Assembly (NCBI RefSeq): GCF_016773205.1
Contig: NZ_JAETWB010000001.1
Location: 124,001 to 188,000 of the forward strand
Direction: 5' to 3'
DNA from: Belnapia arida
Lineage (GTDB): Bacteria > Pseudomonadota > Alphaproteobacteria > Acetobacterales > Acetobacteraceae
DNA length: 64,000 bases
The notes under the pieces were generated by a model that saw only the letters and a program-made list of their open reading frames with translations, was not told the origin of the DNA and did not search any database. The translations under genes were made by a program, and so were the position numbers. Numbering within the stretch: position 1 is the first letter of the stretch; every line of letters starts with the position of its first letter. Below are positions 8,471 to 17,104 of this stretch, piece after piece.

Positions 8471-8627
8471 GCCTCGCCCGCGTCGATGCCGGCCGGGAAG
8501 AAATATCTACTTCTGAGAGAGAGTCCCATTATCCAACCCATTGTCTCGATAAATGGGATTTTGTCCCGCCTCCCTGAATGAACGGTTAAGGCGTGCCGCC
8601 GCCATCCCGAAAGGCCAGGACCTCCGC
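8471..8627. promoter_or_regulatory. AT-richer divergent intergenic region with inverted repeat
   Basis: This 157-base gap separates two divergent genes and is visibly richer in A and T than its surroundings. It contains an inverted repeat TCCCATT (8524-8530)/AATGGGA (8552-8558) followed by TTTT. On the minus strand a GATAAT box resembling a -10 element lies at 8533-8528. Promoters for both flanking genes probably lie here, but no complete -35/-10 pair can be assigned confidently. Confidence 0.35.
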
Positions 8628-9287
8628 ATGCGCTTTTTCCCCGGCAGAGGCCTGCCGTTGATCGCCCTGACCCTGCTCGGCTGCAAGACGCCGACGCCGC
8701 AGGCCGAGAAAGACTGGATCTTCGCCTGCCCGGAGCCCGGGAGCCGCGTCACCTGGGATGACGGCCGCAGCCTTGCCTTCGCCGGGGCGGACCCGGCGGA
8801 TCCCTCGATCTGCACCGCGCGCACAACGAGCGGCGGGACGGTGCGGCTGGTCTGGGGGATGATCGAAGAGGCCAGCAGCGAGGGGCACGGCCACCGGGCG
8901 GGAATGCAGAGCCTCTTCCCGGCGAGGACGGGAGCGAATGCGAGCTACACCGCGACCGTCTCCTATCCCGGCAGCGGCATCCAGTACCCCTTCGAGACGC
9001 GCTGGCGGGTCGTCGGCTTCGAGAAGATCGACGGGCCGGTGGGACGGTTCGACACGGTGGTGCTGGAGCGGACGGCGAACGGCACCGGCGCCAACGCGCA
9101 GCAGAGCTTCACCGCGCGGTACTGGCTGGAAGGCGTCTCCGGCATCCTGGTTCAGCGGAAGGTAACGCTCGGGCGGGGGGCGACCAGCCTGTTGCGGGAC
9201 ATGCAGGCGACCGCCTTCAGCCTGCCTCCGCCGCCGCCCCGCCAGCCGCCTCCGACAGCGGCGCCATCCGGCCCGCCATCAGGCTGA
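8628..9287 (+). CDS. predicted lipoprotein of unknown function
   Basis: The 219-residue protein begins with a short type II signal peptide, MRFFPGRGLPLIALTLLGC, giving a lipobox LLGC at about residue 19. The start is supported by AGGA seven bases upstream. The mature domain is beta-rich in appearance (TWDDGRSLAF, SYTATVSYPGSG, TARYWLEGVSGILV). The C-terminal tail is almost entirely proline, alanine and glycine (SLPPPPPRQPPPTAAP), a likely wall-spanning or disordered linker. I do not recognise the family. It is probably exported, acylated and anchored in the outer or inner membrane. Confidence 0.7.
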   Translation: MRFFPGRGLPLIALTLLGCKTPTPQAEKDWIFACPEPGSRVTWDDGRSLAFAGADPADPSICTARTTSGGTVRLVWGMIEEASSEGHGHRAGMQSLFPARTGANASYTATVSYPGSGIQYPFETRWRVVGFEKIDGPVGRFDTVVLERTANGTGANAQQSFTARYWLEGVSGILVQRKVTLGRGATSLLRDMQATAFSLPPPPPRQPPPTAAPSGPPSG

Positions 9288-9380
9288 TCGCGGCAGTTCG
9301 AACCATTGCAGTCCCGCAAGGCGGGCCCATGTCCGAGCCTGTAGCTAGGTCATCGCCCACGAGCCTTGGGAACCCGCACC

Positions 9381-10019
9381 GTGAACATCCAGACGCCGAA
9401 CCACATCATCGACGCCAAGGCATCGCTGGAGGGCCGGCCGAGCCGGGAGGAGGCGGAGGCCGCCATCCGCACCTTGCTGCGCTGGACCGGCGACGACCCG
9501 GACCGCGAGGGGCTGGTGGATACCCCGGCGCGCGTCGCCCGCGCCTATGAAGAATTCTTCGCCGGCTACGCCGTCGATCCGGTGGAACTGCTTGCCCGCT
9601 CCTTCGAGGAGACGGACGGCTACGACGAGATGGTGGTGCTGCGTGACATCCGCATCGAGAGCCATTGCGAGCACCACATGGTCCCGATCATCGGCCGGGC
9701 GCATATCGCCTACCTCCCAGCGGGGCGCGTGGTCGGCATCAGCAAGCTGGCGCGGGTGCTGGAGGTCTATGCCAAGCGGCTGCAGATCCAGGAGAAGCTG
9801 ACCGCGCAGGTGGCCAACTGCATCAACGACGTGCTGAAGCCGAAGGGCGTCGCCGTGGTGGTGGAGGCGGCGCACCAATGCATGACGACACGCGGCATCC
9901 ACAAGCCGGGCGTCACCATGGTGACCAGCCGGATGCTCGGGGCCTTCCGCGACGATACCTCCACCCGGCGGGAATTCCTGGCGATGATCGGCGGGCCGCG
10001 CGCAGCCGCCGAGGGTTAG
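9381..10019 (+). CDS. folE: GTP cyclohydrolase I, type IA
   Basis: FolE converts GTP to 7,8-dihydroneopterin triphosphate, the first step of folate and queuosine-type pterin synthesis. With the chosen GTG start the protein has 212 residues, normal for the family. The catalytic zinc ligands are Cys96 and His99 in SHCEHHMVP and Cys167 in HQCMTTRG. The substrate-binding stretch [18 protein letters not shown] and the terminal REFL motif are present. A TTG 15 bases upstream is an alternative start; GTG is preferred because GGGAA lies about eight bases before it. Its stop codon overlaps the convergent lipoprotein gene's stop. Confidence 0.94.
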   Translation: MNIQTPNHIIDAKASLEGRPSREEAEAAIRTLLRWTGDDPDREGLVDTPARVARAYEEFFAGYAVDPVELLARSFEETDGYDEMVVLRDIRIESHCEHHMVPIIGRAHIAYLPAGRVVGISKLARVLEVYAKRLQIQEKLTAQVANCINDVLKPKGVAVVVEAAHQCMTTRGIHKPGVTMVTSRMLGAFRDDTSTRREFLAMIGGPRAAAEG

Positions 10020-10303
10020 CGGCAGTCGCGCCGGGCGTAGCGCTCGGCGCGAGCGGCGCGGTCCATGTCGCGGCCACGGCCGGTGGCCGAGGCGACGGCG
10101 GCCGCATCCTGCGCTTCGCCCACCGCTTCGGCGCAATAGGGGTCGGTCGGAGCCTGGGCCGCATAGCCGGTCGGCGGCAGCGGCGCGGCATAGGGCGGTG
10201 CCTGGGAATAGACCGCCGGCGGCGGCTGTTGCTCGCTGACCGGAACACGAACCATGCAGGCGGTGAGGGACAAGGCCGCCAGGGGCAGGACGAGGCTTCT
10301 CAT
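10016..10303 (-). CDS. small proline-rich lipoprotein
   Basis: The product has 95 residues, with signal peptide [16 protein letters not shown] and a clear lipobox LTAC at Cys16. A Pro/Ala/Tyr-rich linker follows, then a short C-terminal domain with Cys57 and a final DCR that could form a disulfide. No family is recognised. The TAA stop interlocks with folE's TAG in the sequence TTAG, a four-base convergent overlap. It is the last gene of a minus-strand series after hslO and another lipoprotein gene. Confidence 0.6.
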   Translation of the reverse strand: MRSLVLPLAALSLTACMVRVPVSEQQPPPAVYSQAPPYAAPLPPTGYAAQAPTDPYCAEAVGEAQDAAAVASATGRGRDMDRAARAERYARRDCR

Positions 10304-10347
10304 GCCGCCCCATCGCATGGCGAGGCGGAAGGTTCCGCCCCCGGCGC

Positions 10348-10977
10348 CTAAGGCAGCCTCTCGCCCCGTGGGGCTGCGGCACCGGGCGAGAGATCCTCGA
10401 CGCCGACCTGACCAGGGCCAGGCGCGGCCATGCCGCCATCCGGATCGGGGGTGGTCTGCGAAAGCCAGTCCTTCAGCGCGCGCCGAAGCTGGAATTCGAA
10501 CTCCACATTGAGGTCGTCCATCGCGCGGCGCAGCAGGGCCTCGGGCGCATTCGGCCGCTTGGCCTCCGGCCCGCTGACCGAGCGGGTGACCGCCGCCTCG
10601 GCGAAGCCGACCCGGCTGCCGAGGCCGGAGAGGATCTCCAACCGGCAACCCAGCAGGCTGGTGAGCGCATCCTGGCTCTGGATCACCTGCGCCTGGCTGA
10701 CGGTGAAGCGGGCCTGGCCGGTGGTGCCGACGGCGATCAGCCGGTCGCGGGCCATGATCCGCACTGCCTCAGGCGCCGAGGGGGAAAGCCGGGCGCCGAT
10801 ATCGCCGGGCACCGGGGATGGCGCCTCCTCGGCGATGTCGATGCCGGCGACGTTCAGCGGCAGCGGCGAGAGGTATTTGTAGCCGAGCGGACCGGATGGC
10901 AGCGGCACCGGCTCCAGACGGCCCCCGCAGGCGGCGGCGAGCAGGGGGAGCAGTAGGATGCTGCGCCGGTCAGGCAT
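10348..10977 (-). CDS. conserved hypothetical lipoprotein
   Basis: The 209-residue protein has signal peptide MPDRRSILLLPLLAAAC with a lipobox near Cys17. The start is fixed by a strong GGAGGT ribosome binding site six bases upstream. The mature protein contains PSAPEAVRIMARDRLIAVG, QSQDALTSLLGCRLEIL and a long helix MDDLNVEFEFQLRRALKDWL near the C-terminus. This looks like a conserved alphaproteobacterial envelope protein of unknown function. It follows hslO by 41 bases on the same strand and is probably in the argD-argF-hslO transcript. Confidence 0.7.
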   Translation of the reverse strand: MPDRRSILLLPLLAAACGGRLEPVPLPSGPLGYKYLSPLPLNVAGIDIAEEAPSPVPGDIGARLSPSAPEAVRIMARDRLIAVGTTGQARFTVSQAQVIQSQDALTSLLGCRLEILSGLGSRVGFAEAAVTRSVSGPEAKRPNAPEALLRRAMDDLNVEFEFQLRRALKDWLSQTTPDPDGGMAAPGPGQVGVEDLSPGAAAPRGERLP

Positions 10978-11018
10978 CAGGGGACCTCCAGCCGAATGGA
11001 CACCGGGGGTGGTACGGC

Positions 11019-11999
11019 TCATCCGGCCGTGCCGCTACCCTGGATTTCCATGCGGTCGAAACGGAAATCGAGGTTGCAGAACTCGCAGGTCATGGTGATC
11101 GCGCCATCCTCCTGCGCCATGTGGTCCAGATCGTCCTGGCCGAAGCGGGAGAGCACGCCGGCCAGGCGCGAGCGCGAGCAGCGGCAGCCATAGGAGAGAG
11201 GCCGCGGACGGTCCACCTCCAGCCCCTCCAGGTGGAACAGGCGGTGCAACAGGGTCTGGGAGGGCAGGGCGTCGTCCAGCAGTTCGGCATCGGTGAGGGT
11301 GCCGATGAGGGCGAGGGCGGTGCGCCAGGCCTCCTCCTGCGCCGCGTCGTCCATCTCGGGGCCGATGCCACCCTGGCCTGCGACCTTCTCGATGATGAGC
11401 GCGGAGGCGCGCCAGCCTGCCTCGGTGCGGTCGCAGGCAAGGCGCACATGGGCGCGGAGCTGTTCCGAGGTCTCGAAGTAGTGGCCGGTCATCGCCGCCA
11501 GGGTGAGGCCATGGATCTCGACGATGCCCTGGTAGCGGTCCATGTCCGGCCCCTGGTCCGCAGTGAAGGCGAGGTAGCCGCGGCCGAGCAGTGCCGCGGC
11601 GTCGCCGACCGGGTCCTTGGCCAGCAGCTTCGTCAGCGCCGCCATGTCCGCCCGGGCATAGCCGCGCAACGCGCCGGCCTCTGTGCAGTCGGCGAGCAGC
11701 ATGGAGACCGGTCCGTCGCCCTTGGCCTGGAGCGAGAAGCTGCCCTTGAATTTCAGCGCGCCGGCGAGACCCGCGGTCAGCGCCAGCGCCTCCCCGGCAA
11801 GGCGGGTGACAGCGGGGTGGTTCTCGTGCCGGGTCAGCAGCGCATCGGCGAGCGGGCCGAGGCGGACCAGCCGGCCACGCACCGGCTTGTCCGCCAAGTG
11901 AAAAGGCAAGATGCCGCGCGGGACGATGATATCCGGCACCGGGGGCCGGTCATGCTGGAGGAAGTCGGGCGTCGAGGAGGGTTGGGTCGGGTCAGGCAA
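11019..11999 (-). CDS. hslO: redox-regulated molecular chaperone Hsp33
   Basis: Hsp33 is a cytosolic holdase that oxidation activates to protect unfolding proteins. The 326-residue protein ends with the zinc/redox switch: Cys272 and Cys274 (GCRC), then Cys305 and Cys308 (CEFC). These form the C-x-C and C-x2-C pairs that release zinc and form disulfides. The N-terminal segment DFLQHDRPPVPDIIVPRGILPFHL is typical of alphaproteobacterial members. The start appears to be TTG, since no ATG or GTG lies at a suitable place further upstream; a GTG 20 codons in is possible. It follows argF by 70 bases, a known neighbourhood. Confidence 0.93.
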   Translation of the reverse strand: MPDPTQPSSTPDFLQHDRPPVPDIIVPRGILPFHLADKPVRGRLVRLGPLADALLTRHENHPAVTRLAGEALALTAGLAGALKFKGSFSLQAKGDGPVSMLLADCTEAGALRGYARADMAALTKLLAKDPVGDAAALLGRGYLAFTADQGPDMDRYQGIVEIHGLTLAAMTGHYFETSEQLRAHVRLACDRTEAGWRASALIIEKVAGQGGIGPEMDDAAQEEAWRTALALIGTLTDAELLDDALPSQTLLHRLFHLEGLEVDRPRPLSYGCRCSRSRLAGVLSRFGQDDLDHMAQEDGAITMTCEFCNLDFRFDRMEIQGSGTAG

Positions 12000-12069
12000 C
12001 GTCGGGAACCTTGGTGCTTCGGCCCCATAGATAGGGGCGCGGATGGGCCACGCCCACCCGCCGCGCCGA

Positions 12070-13026
12070 TCAGCCTGCGCCGAGCGCCCAGAGCAGCACG
12101 CCCTTCTGGGCGTGGAGCCGGTTCTCCGCCTCGTCGAAGACGACGCTCTGCGGCCCGTCGATCACCTCCGCCGCCACTTCCTCGCCGCGATGGGCGGGGA
12201 GGCAGTGCTGGAAGATGGCGTCCGGCGCCGCATGGCGCATCAGCTCCGGCGTCACCTGGTAGGGGGCGAGGAGGTTGTGGCGGTTGGGGCCGGCGCCGTC
12301 ATCGCCGGTCTCGTCGTTCATCGAGACCCAGGCATCGGTGACGACGCAGCGGGCACCGCGGACAGCCTCCACAGGATCGTCGGTGAGCTCGATGGTCGCA
12401 CCCTGGGAGCGCGCCCAGTCGACCACCCATTGCGGCGGCCGCAGCTCGGGCGGCGTCGCCAGGCGGAGAGTGAAGCCGAAGCGGGCGGCGGCCTGGATGA
12501 AGCTCTGCGCCACGTTGTTGCCGTCGCCGACCCAGGCCACGACCTGGCCGGCGATCGGGCCGCGATGCTCCTCGAAGGTGAGCACATCGGCCATGAGCTG
12601 GCAGGGGTGGGAGATGTCCGTCAGCCCGTTGATCACCGGCACGGTCGCGTGCGCCGCCATCTCGCGGATGCGGTTCACGTCATGCGTGCGCATCATGATG
12701 GCATCGACATACCGGGAGAGGACCTTCGCGGTGTCGCTCAGCTCCTCGCCGCGGGAGGACTGCATGTCCCGCGCATTGAGGAAGACGACATCGCCGCCGA
12801 GCTGGCGGATACCGACCTCGAAGCTGACGCGGGTCCGGGTCGAGGGCTTCTCGAAGATCAGCGCGATGGTCTTGCCGGCGAGCGGCCGGGCGCCGAGGCC
12901 GCGCTTGGTCTGCGCGGCGAGGTCGAGCATGCGGCGGAGCGTCGCCGGCTCGAAATCCATCAGTTCGAGGAAGTGGCGGGGGGCCTGTTCCCCCCCGCCG
13001 GCCATGGGCTTCAAGGCAGCACTCAT
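12070..13026 (-). CDS. argF: ornithine carbamoyltransferase
   Basis: ArgF joins ornithine and carbamoyl phosphate to make citrulline in arginine biosynthesis. The 318-residue protein has the carbamoyl-phosphate loop STRTR (62-66), the HPCQLMADV ornithine-domain segment, the [12 protein letters not shown] nucleotide-like turn and the HCLPAHRG motif (about 274-281) with the catalytic Cys. The start is set by an ATGA overlap with the argD stop codon, indicating translational coupling. An open frame continues upstream inside argD, but it is a shadow of that gene. Confidence 0.95.
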   Translation of the reverse strand: MSAALKPMAGGGEQAPRHFLELMDFEPATLRRMLDLAAQTKRGLGARPLAGKTIALIFEKPSTRTRVSFEVGIRQLGGDVVFLNARDMQSSRGEELSDTAKVLSRYVDAIMMRTHDVNRIREMAAHATVPVINGLTDISHPCQLMADVLTFEEHRGPIAGQVVAWVGDGNNVAQSFIQAAARFGFTLRLATPPELRPPQWVVDWARSQGATIELTDDPVEAVRGARCVVTDAWVSMNDETGDDGAGPNRHNLLAPYQVTPELMRHAAPDAIFQHCLPAHRGEEVAAEVIDGPQSVVFDEAENRLHAQKGVLLWALGAG

Positions 13027-14225
13027 TTCGCGGCGTCCCGGGCCTGGCTCGGCGTGCAGCGCAGGCAGGCGCGGTCGAGCAGGCGCAGCGCCTCGTCGGC
13101 CTCCGCCTCGGTGATGATGAGCGGCGGCGCGAGGCGCAGCACGTTCATCCCGGCGGCGACGGTCAGCAGTCCTTCGGCGACCGCGGCGTTCTGCATCTCG
13201 CCGTTGCTGATCTCCGGCCGCAGCTTGAGGCCGACCAGCAACCCGGCGCCCTGGACGCCCTCGGCCACCGCCGGGTGGCGATGGGCGAGTTCCAGCAGGC
13301 CGCGCCAAAGGTGCCGGGCGACGCGATCCACGCCATCGAGGAAGCCGGGGGCGAGGATGACGTCGAGCACCGCATTGCCGGCGGCGCAGGCCAGCGGGTT
13401 GCCGCCATAGGTGCTGCCATGGGTGCCGGGCTTGAGGTATTGCGCCACCCGCTCCTTCGCCAGGATGGCGCCGAGGGGGAAGCCGCCGCCGATGCCCTTG
13501 GCCGAGGACATGACATCCGGCTCGATCCCGGCCCATTGATGGGCCCAGAGCTTGCCGGAGCGGCCCATGCCGGTCTGCACCTCGTCGAGCGCGAGGAGGA
13601 TGCCGAACTCGTCGGCCGCGGCGCGGAGCTGGCGGAGGAAGTCGAGCGAGGCCGGGCGGACGCCGCCCTCGCCCTGGATTGGCTCGACCATGATGGCGGC
13701 GGTGGTGCCGTCGATGGCGTCGCGAAGCGCGTTCATGTTGCCGAAGGGGACGTGCTTGAAACCCTGCACCACAGGGCCGAAACCGGCGATGTACTTCTCG
13801 TTGCCGGTGGCGGCCAGCGTGGCGAGGGTGCGGCCGTGGAAGGCGCCCTCGAAGCAGATGGTGACGAAGCGCTCCGGGTGGCCTTGCTCCGCATGGTATT
13901 TGCGGACGGCCTTGATCATCCCCTCATTTGCCTCGGCGCCCGAATTGCAGAAGAAGACGCTGTCGGCGAAGGAGGTCTCGACCAGCCGCGCCGCAAGCTT
14001 CTCGGCCTGCGGAATCCGGTAGAGGTTCGAGGTGTGCATCACCCGCGCCGCCTGCTCGGCGATGGCCTGCACCAGGTGCGGATGCGCATGGCCGATGGAG
14101 GCGGTGGCGATGCCGGAGCCGAAATCGAGGAATCGTCGGCCGTCCCCGGTCCACAGCCAGGCACCCTCGCCCCGCTCGAAAGCGAGGTCGGCGCGGTTGT
14201 AGGTGGGCATCAGGGACGGGATCAC
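13023..14225 (-). CDS. argD: acetylornithine aminotransferase
   Basis: This PLP enzyme of arginine biosynthesis converts N-acetylglutamate semialdehyde to N-acetylornithine. In many bacteria it also acts as succinyldiaminopimelate transaminase. The 400-residue class III protein has NSGAEANEG, the [12 protein letters not shown] Asp that contacts the PLP ring nitrogen, and Lys243 in [13 protein letters not shown] that forms the Schiff base. Its start is GTG at 14225 with an ATG five codons later; both fit the conserved [16 protein letters not shown] opening. It is the first gene of an argD-argF-hslO operon. Confidence 0.94.
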   Translation of the reverse strand: MIPSLMPTYNRADLAFERGEGAWLWTGDGRRFLDFGSGIATASIGHAHPHLVQAIAEQAARVMHTSNLYRIPQAEKLAARLVETSFADSVFFCNSGAEANEGMIKAVRKYHAEQGHPERFVTICFEGAFHGRTLATLAATGNEKYIAGFGPVVQGFKHVPFGNMNALRDAIDGTTAAIMVEPIQGEGGVRPASLDFLRQLRAAADEFGILLALDEVQTGMGRSGKLWAHQWAGIEPDVMSSAKGIGGGFPLGAILAKERVAQYLKPGTHGSTYGGNPLACAAGNAVLDVILAPGFLDGVDRVARHLWRGLLELAHRHPAVAEGVQGAGLLVGLKLRPEISNGEMQNAAVAEGLLTVAAGMNVLRLAPPLIITEAEADEALRLLDRACLRCTPSQARDAAK

Positions 14226-14349
14226 GGGGTCATCGACTCCAGACTTCTCCCCCAGCCTGCGCGGATCGCGGGCCTTCCGGAGAGAATTGGCGGATTTGGC
14301 CGCAATCGGGCCGCGCCGTCAAACCGTCCTGGATGAAATTCGCAGCGAT

Positions 14350-14374
14350 GGCGGGGGAATTGCCTTCCCCCGCC
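14350..14374 (-). terminator. hairpin downstream of the PRC-barrel gene
   Basis: A perfect 10-base inverted repeat, GGCGGGGGAA/TTCCCCCGCC with a five-base loop, lies 11 bases past the stop codon of the PRC-barrel gene. No T run follows, so termination would be weak or need a factor. It also separates that transcript from argD. Confidence 0.6.
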
Positions 14375-14384
14375 TGCACGCCGG

Positions 14385-15062
14385 TCAGCCGCGCCGTTCG
14401 GGCTGGCCCTCATAGGTGAAGGTCGGAAGGCTGCCGAGGCTCTCCTTGGTGGCGCCGGCCAGCGTCCAGCGGCCATTGCTGTTGGCGGCCATGTTCAGCC
14501 GGTCATAGGGCACCGCCACCAGCTTGGCGCCGATGCCGAGGAAGCCGCCGACCGAGATCACGGCCACCGGGGCGCTGCCGCCGGGCGGGATCAGGATGTC
14601 GTCGATTTCGCCGATGCTCTCGTTGTTCTCGTTGTAGACGGCCGAGCCGATCACCTTGCTGGCGCGACGGCCGCTGCGCAGCGCGCTGCTGTCGACGGCG
14701 AGCGCGCCCGTGCTGGCGCCGGCCGTGGTGGAGGGCGCAGCGGCGGGGCGGTTGTTCTCCGGCTGGGCGCCGGTGGTGTTGGTGCCGAGGGCGCGGTCCA
14801 CGGCGCGGCCGGCGGCGGTGCCGGGCGGGTTGCCGGGCGTGCCGTCGGCTGGGGTGCGGTTGCCGGTGACGGCATCGGTGCCGCGCTGGGTGGCGGTGCT
14901 CGGCGGATTGCCGGGCGTGCCGTCGCGCGGCGCCGCCTGGGCGAGCAGGCCGCCGGAGGCATTGCCCGGCTCGCCCAGGGTCTGGCCCTGGGCGAGCACC
15001 GGGAGGGCGAGCAGCGCGGCGGCGGCGGTCATGGCGAGGAAGGAATCACGGGTCGTTCGCAT
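14385..15062 (-). CDS. secreted PRC-barrel domain protein with tandem linker repeats
   Basis: The 225-residue protein has a signal peptide ending near LALPVLAQG. Next is a low-complexity linker containing two copies of a 26-residue unit (GTPGNPP at about 48-54 and 74-80). A PRC-barrel follows at about residues 135-215 (SKVIGSAVYNENNESIGEIDDILI, then GAKLVAVPYDRL). PRC-barrels are small beta-barrels found in photosynthetic reaction centre H subunits, RimM and stress proteins; this secreted type has no known activity. The ATG is preferred to a GTG four codons upstream because AAAGGTG lies ahead of it. Confidence 0.75.
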   Translation of the reverse strand: MRTTRDSFLAMTAAAALLALPVLAQGQTLGEPGNASGGLLAQAAPRDGTPGNPPSTATQRGTDAVTGNRTPADGTPGNPPGTAAGRAVDRALGTNTTGAQPENNRPAAAPSTTAGASTGALAVDSSALRSGRRASKVIGSAVYNENNESIGEIDDILIPPGGSAPVAVISVGGFLGIGAKLVAVPYDRLNMAANSNGRWTLAGATKESLGSLPTFTYEGQPERRG

Positions 15063-15164
15063 GGGCGGCGTCACCTTTTTTGCATGGCCCGGCGGACCGG
15101 GTTAGGGCAGGGAAACGCCGCCGAACGAGACGTGGTTGCCTCGGTGGCGCAGCCGGGACGGTGA

Positions 15165-15193
15165 CAACCCAGGGCTGTGATGGCCCCGGGTTG
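15165..15193 (-). terminator. hairpin downstream of the GlcG/HbpS-like gene
   Basis: CAACCC-A-GGGC pairs with GCCC-C-GGGTTG around a seven-base loop, with one mismatch in the stem. It lies 10 bases beyond the stop codon of the GlcG/HbpS-like gene and is a likely terminator for it. No T run is present. Confidence 0.5.
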
Positions 15194-15202
15194 CGAGCCG
15201 GC

Positions 15203-15658
15203 TCAGGCCGGGTCGCCGGTTTCCGCGGCCAGGCCGGCGGCCTCGATGCCGGCGACTGCGCAGACCTCGTCCTGGGCGGAGACATCGCCGCTGATGCCGA
15301 CGGCGCCGAGGATGAGCCCGGAGGCATCGCAGGCCAGCACGCCCCCCTGGACCGGCACGGCCTTGCCGCCGGAGAGGTCCGACAGGGCATTCATGAAGCC
15401 CTGCATCGACTGGGCGCGGCGGGCCAACTCACGGCCGCCGAGGCCCAGCGCCAGGGTGCCATGGGCCTTGCCCTCGGCGATCTCAAGGCGGAGCAGGGAA
15501 GCGCCGTCCTCGCGCTGCACCGCCTTCACTTGACCCCCGGCATCGAGCACGACGACGGTGAGCGGCAGCAGGTTCAGTTCCCGCCCCTTGGCCAGGGCTG
15601 CGGCGATGATGGCATTGGCCTGGGCGAGGGTAAGGCCATTGGTCGGGTAGCGAGCCAT
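15203..15658 (-). CDS. GlcG/HbpS family heme-binding-like protein
   Basis: The 151-residue single-domain protein has the GlcG/HbpS (DUF336) pattern: LTLAQANAIIAAALAKGREL, VVVLDAGG, EDGASLLRLEIAEGKA, VPVQGGVLACDASGLILGAVGISG. Members bind heme or corrinoids, or act as accessory proteins beside catabolic enzymes; many have no known role. There is no signal peptide, so it is probably cytosolic. AAGGA lies seven bases before the ATG. It is divergent from recX across an 89-base gap. Confidence 0.85.
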   Translation of the reverse strand: MARYPTNGLTLAQANAIIAAALAKGRELNLLPLTVVVLDAGGQVKAVQREDGASLLRLEIAEGKAHGTLALGLGGRELARRAQSMQGFMNALSDLSGGKAVPVQGGVLACDASGLILGAVGISGDVSAQDEVCAVAGIEAAGLAAETGDPA

Positions 15659-15747
15659 GCGGGGGTCCTTCGGTCGTGGTCGCCTCTGCCTATGCCCGGC
15701 CGGAGGGAGGTTCGCCAGCCCTGGCGGGATCGTGGCAGAGTGCGTGC

Positions 15748-16332
15748 ATGACAAAGGAGAAGGCCAGGCGCCAGCCCATCCCCGCCGGACCGCCGCCGGG
15801 TGAGGCCAAGTTGCGCGAGGCGGCGCTCGCCCATCTTGCCCGCTTCGCCGCGACGGAGCTCGGCCTGCGGCGGGTGCTGGAGCGCAAGGTGGACCGCTGG
15901 GCGCGGCGGGCCGAAGCGGAGGGGCAGGACACCGCGCCCGCGGCCGAGGTGCGGGCGCTGGCGGCGCAGGTGGCGCGGCAGATGGTGGCGCTCGGCGCGG
16001 TGGACGACGCGGCCTTCGCCATGGCGCGGGCGCGGCGACTGGCCAAGGCGGGCCGGTCGCGGCGGGCAATCGCGGCGCATCTCGCTGGCAAGGGCGTGGC
16101 GCGGGAGGTCGCGGCCGCGGCCCTGCCGGAGGAGGAGCTGGACGCCGCGCTGGCGCAATGCCGGCGCCGGCGCATCGGCCCCTTCGCGCCGGCGCCGATG
16201 GAGCGGGAGGCGCGCATGAAGGCCATGGGCGCGCTGGCGCGGGCCGGATTCGGACGGGATGTGGCGGAGGCGGCGCTCGACATGGCCCCGGAGGAGGCGG
16301 AGGAGCGGCTTCTGCGCCTGAAGCAGGGCTAG
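15748..16332 (+). CDS. recX: RecX-family regulatory protein
   Basis: RecX binds inside the RecA filament groove and limits recombinase activity. The 194-residue protein shows the three-helix-repeat RecX pattern, with LREAALAHLARFAATELGLRRVL, LGAVDDAAFAMARARRLAKAGRS and RRAIAAHLAGKGV. It is rich in Arg and Ala, as expected. recA is not in this window. The start lies just after a divergent promoter gap; the ribosome binding site is weak. The stop codon overlaps the next convergent gene's stop in the palindrome CTAG. Confidence 0.85.
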   Translation: MTKEKARRQPIPAGPPPGEAKLREAALAHLARFAATELGLRRVLERKVDRWARRAEAEGQDTAPAAEVRALAAQVARQMVALGAVDDAAFAMARARRLAKAGRSRRAIAAHLAGKGVAREVAAAALPEEELDAALAQCRRRRIGPFAPAPMEREARMKAMGALARAGFGRDVAEAALDMAPEEAEERLLRLKQG

Positions 16333-16703
16333 GCGGCGGCCTTTAGCCCCGCATCCTCCACGCGGATGGTGCCGGTGGCGCAGGGATCGACCCGGCGCAA
16401 CTCGGCGGCGCGGCCATCCGCCCAGACCACCCGCAGATCCTGCGCGCCCGGGACGCTCGGGCGGTAGCGGGCGCTGCGGCCGGGGCGCAGCACCTCCTGC
16501 CCGAGCCGGTCATTGCCCCAGCCTTCCAGCGAGAGCCGGGTGAGGAAGAGCCGGTCCACCGTGCGGGAGGAGGCGTTGACGACCTGCAGCTCGCCCGCGC
16601 AGCCGCCCAGGACCGGCGCCTCGGCCGCGCGCCGGTCCGGCGGCGGGGCGCAGGCGGCCAGGCCAAGGGCGAGGGTGATCGAAGCCAGGGCGCGTTTCCG
16701 CAT
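16329..16703 (-). CDS. small lipoprotein, copy A of a paralogous pair
   Basis: The 124-residue protein has signal peptide MRKRALASITLALGLAAC and lipobox LAAC at Cys18. The mature part contains LQVVNASSRTVDRLFLTRLSLEGWGNDRLGQ and a later LRVVWADGRAAELRRV. This matches the upstream neighbouring lipoprotein in order and spacing, so the two arose by tandem duplication. No named family is recognised; the VNASS...LFLT stretch suggests a beta-sandwich domain. It lies 65 bases downstream of copy B and overlaps the recX stop by four bases. Confidence 0.7.
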   Translation of the reverse strand: MRKRALASITLALGLAACAPPPDRRAAEAPVLGGCAGELQVVNASSRTVDRLFLTRLSLEGWGNDRLGQEVLRPGRSARYRPSVPGAQDLRVVWADGRAAELRRVDPCATGTIRVEDAGLKAAA

Positions 16704-16768
16704 GCCGGCGGATCCTCATTGGAGACTGCGACGATACGGTGCCGGACCGGGCGGCGGCAAGCGGTGCT

Positions 16769-17104
16769 TCAATCGGTGGTTGCCATGCCGTCGCGGATGA
16801 CGATGCGGCGGGCGTGACAGCCATTGATGCCGCCGAGCTCGATCGCCCGGCCGGTCACCCACACCGCCCGCATCCGCCAGGGGCCGGGGCCGTCGAAGGT
16901 GAGGGGCATACGCCCCGCGGGCACCAGGGCAGGCGCCTGGCCGAGCAGGTCCGGGCCCCAATCCGTCCCGGAGGTGAGGAAGAGTTGCTCGATGGCGAGG
17001 GAGGAGGCGTTCTCCACCGCCGCCCCGGCCGGGCCGCAGGCGCGCCCGCCGCCGGCGCAGCCCCCCAGCGCCGCCAGCAGGGCAAGCGTCAAAAGGCGTC
17101 GCAT
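16769..17104 (-). CDS. small lipoprotein, copy B of a paralogous pair
   Basis: The 111-residue protein has signal peptide MRRLLTLALLAALGGC and a lipobox at Cys16. Its mature domain shares with copy A the pattern VENASSLAIEQLFLT, WGPDLLGQ, then RAVWVTGRAIEL and an RI-x-I-x-D ending. The ATG overlaps the amidase stop as TGATG, implying translational coupling. It is clearly related to copy A but has diverged strongly, so the duplication is old. Function unknown; probably an envelope protein. Confidence 0.7.
   Translation of the reverse strand: MRRLLTLALLAALGGCAGGGRACGPAGAAVENASSLAIEQLFLTSGTDWGPDLLGQAPALVPAGRMPLTFDGPGPWRMRAVWVTGRAIELGGINGCHARRIVIRDGMATTD

Noticed and set aside
9313-9325. Short CCCGC/GCGGG hairpin before folE as a terminator or riboswitch
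   Set aside because: Five-base stem only; in DNA of this GC content such repeats are expected by chance.
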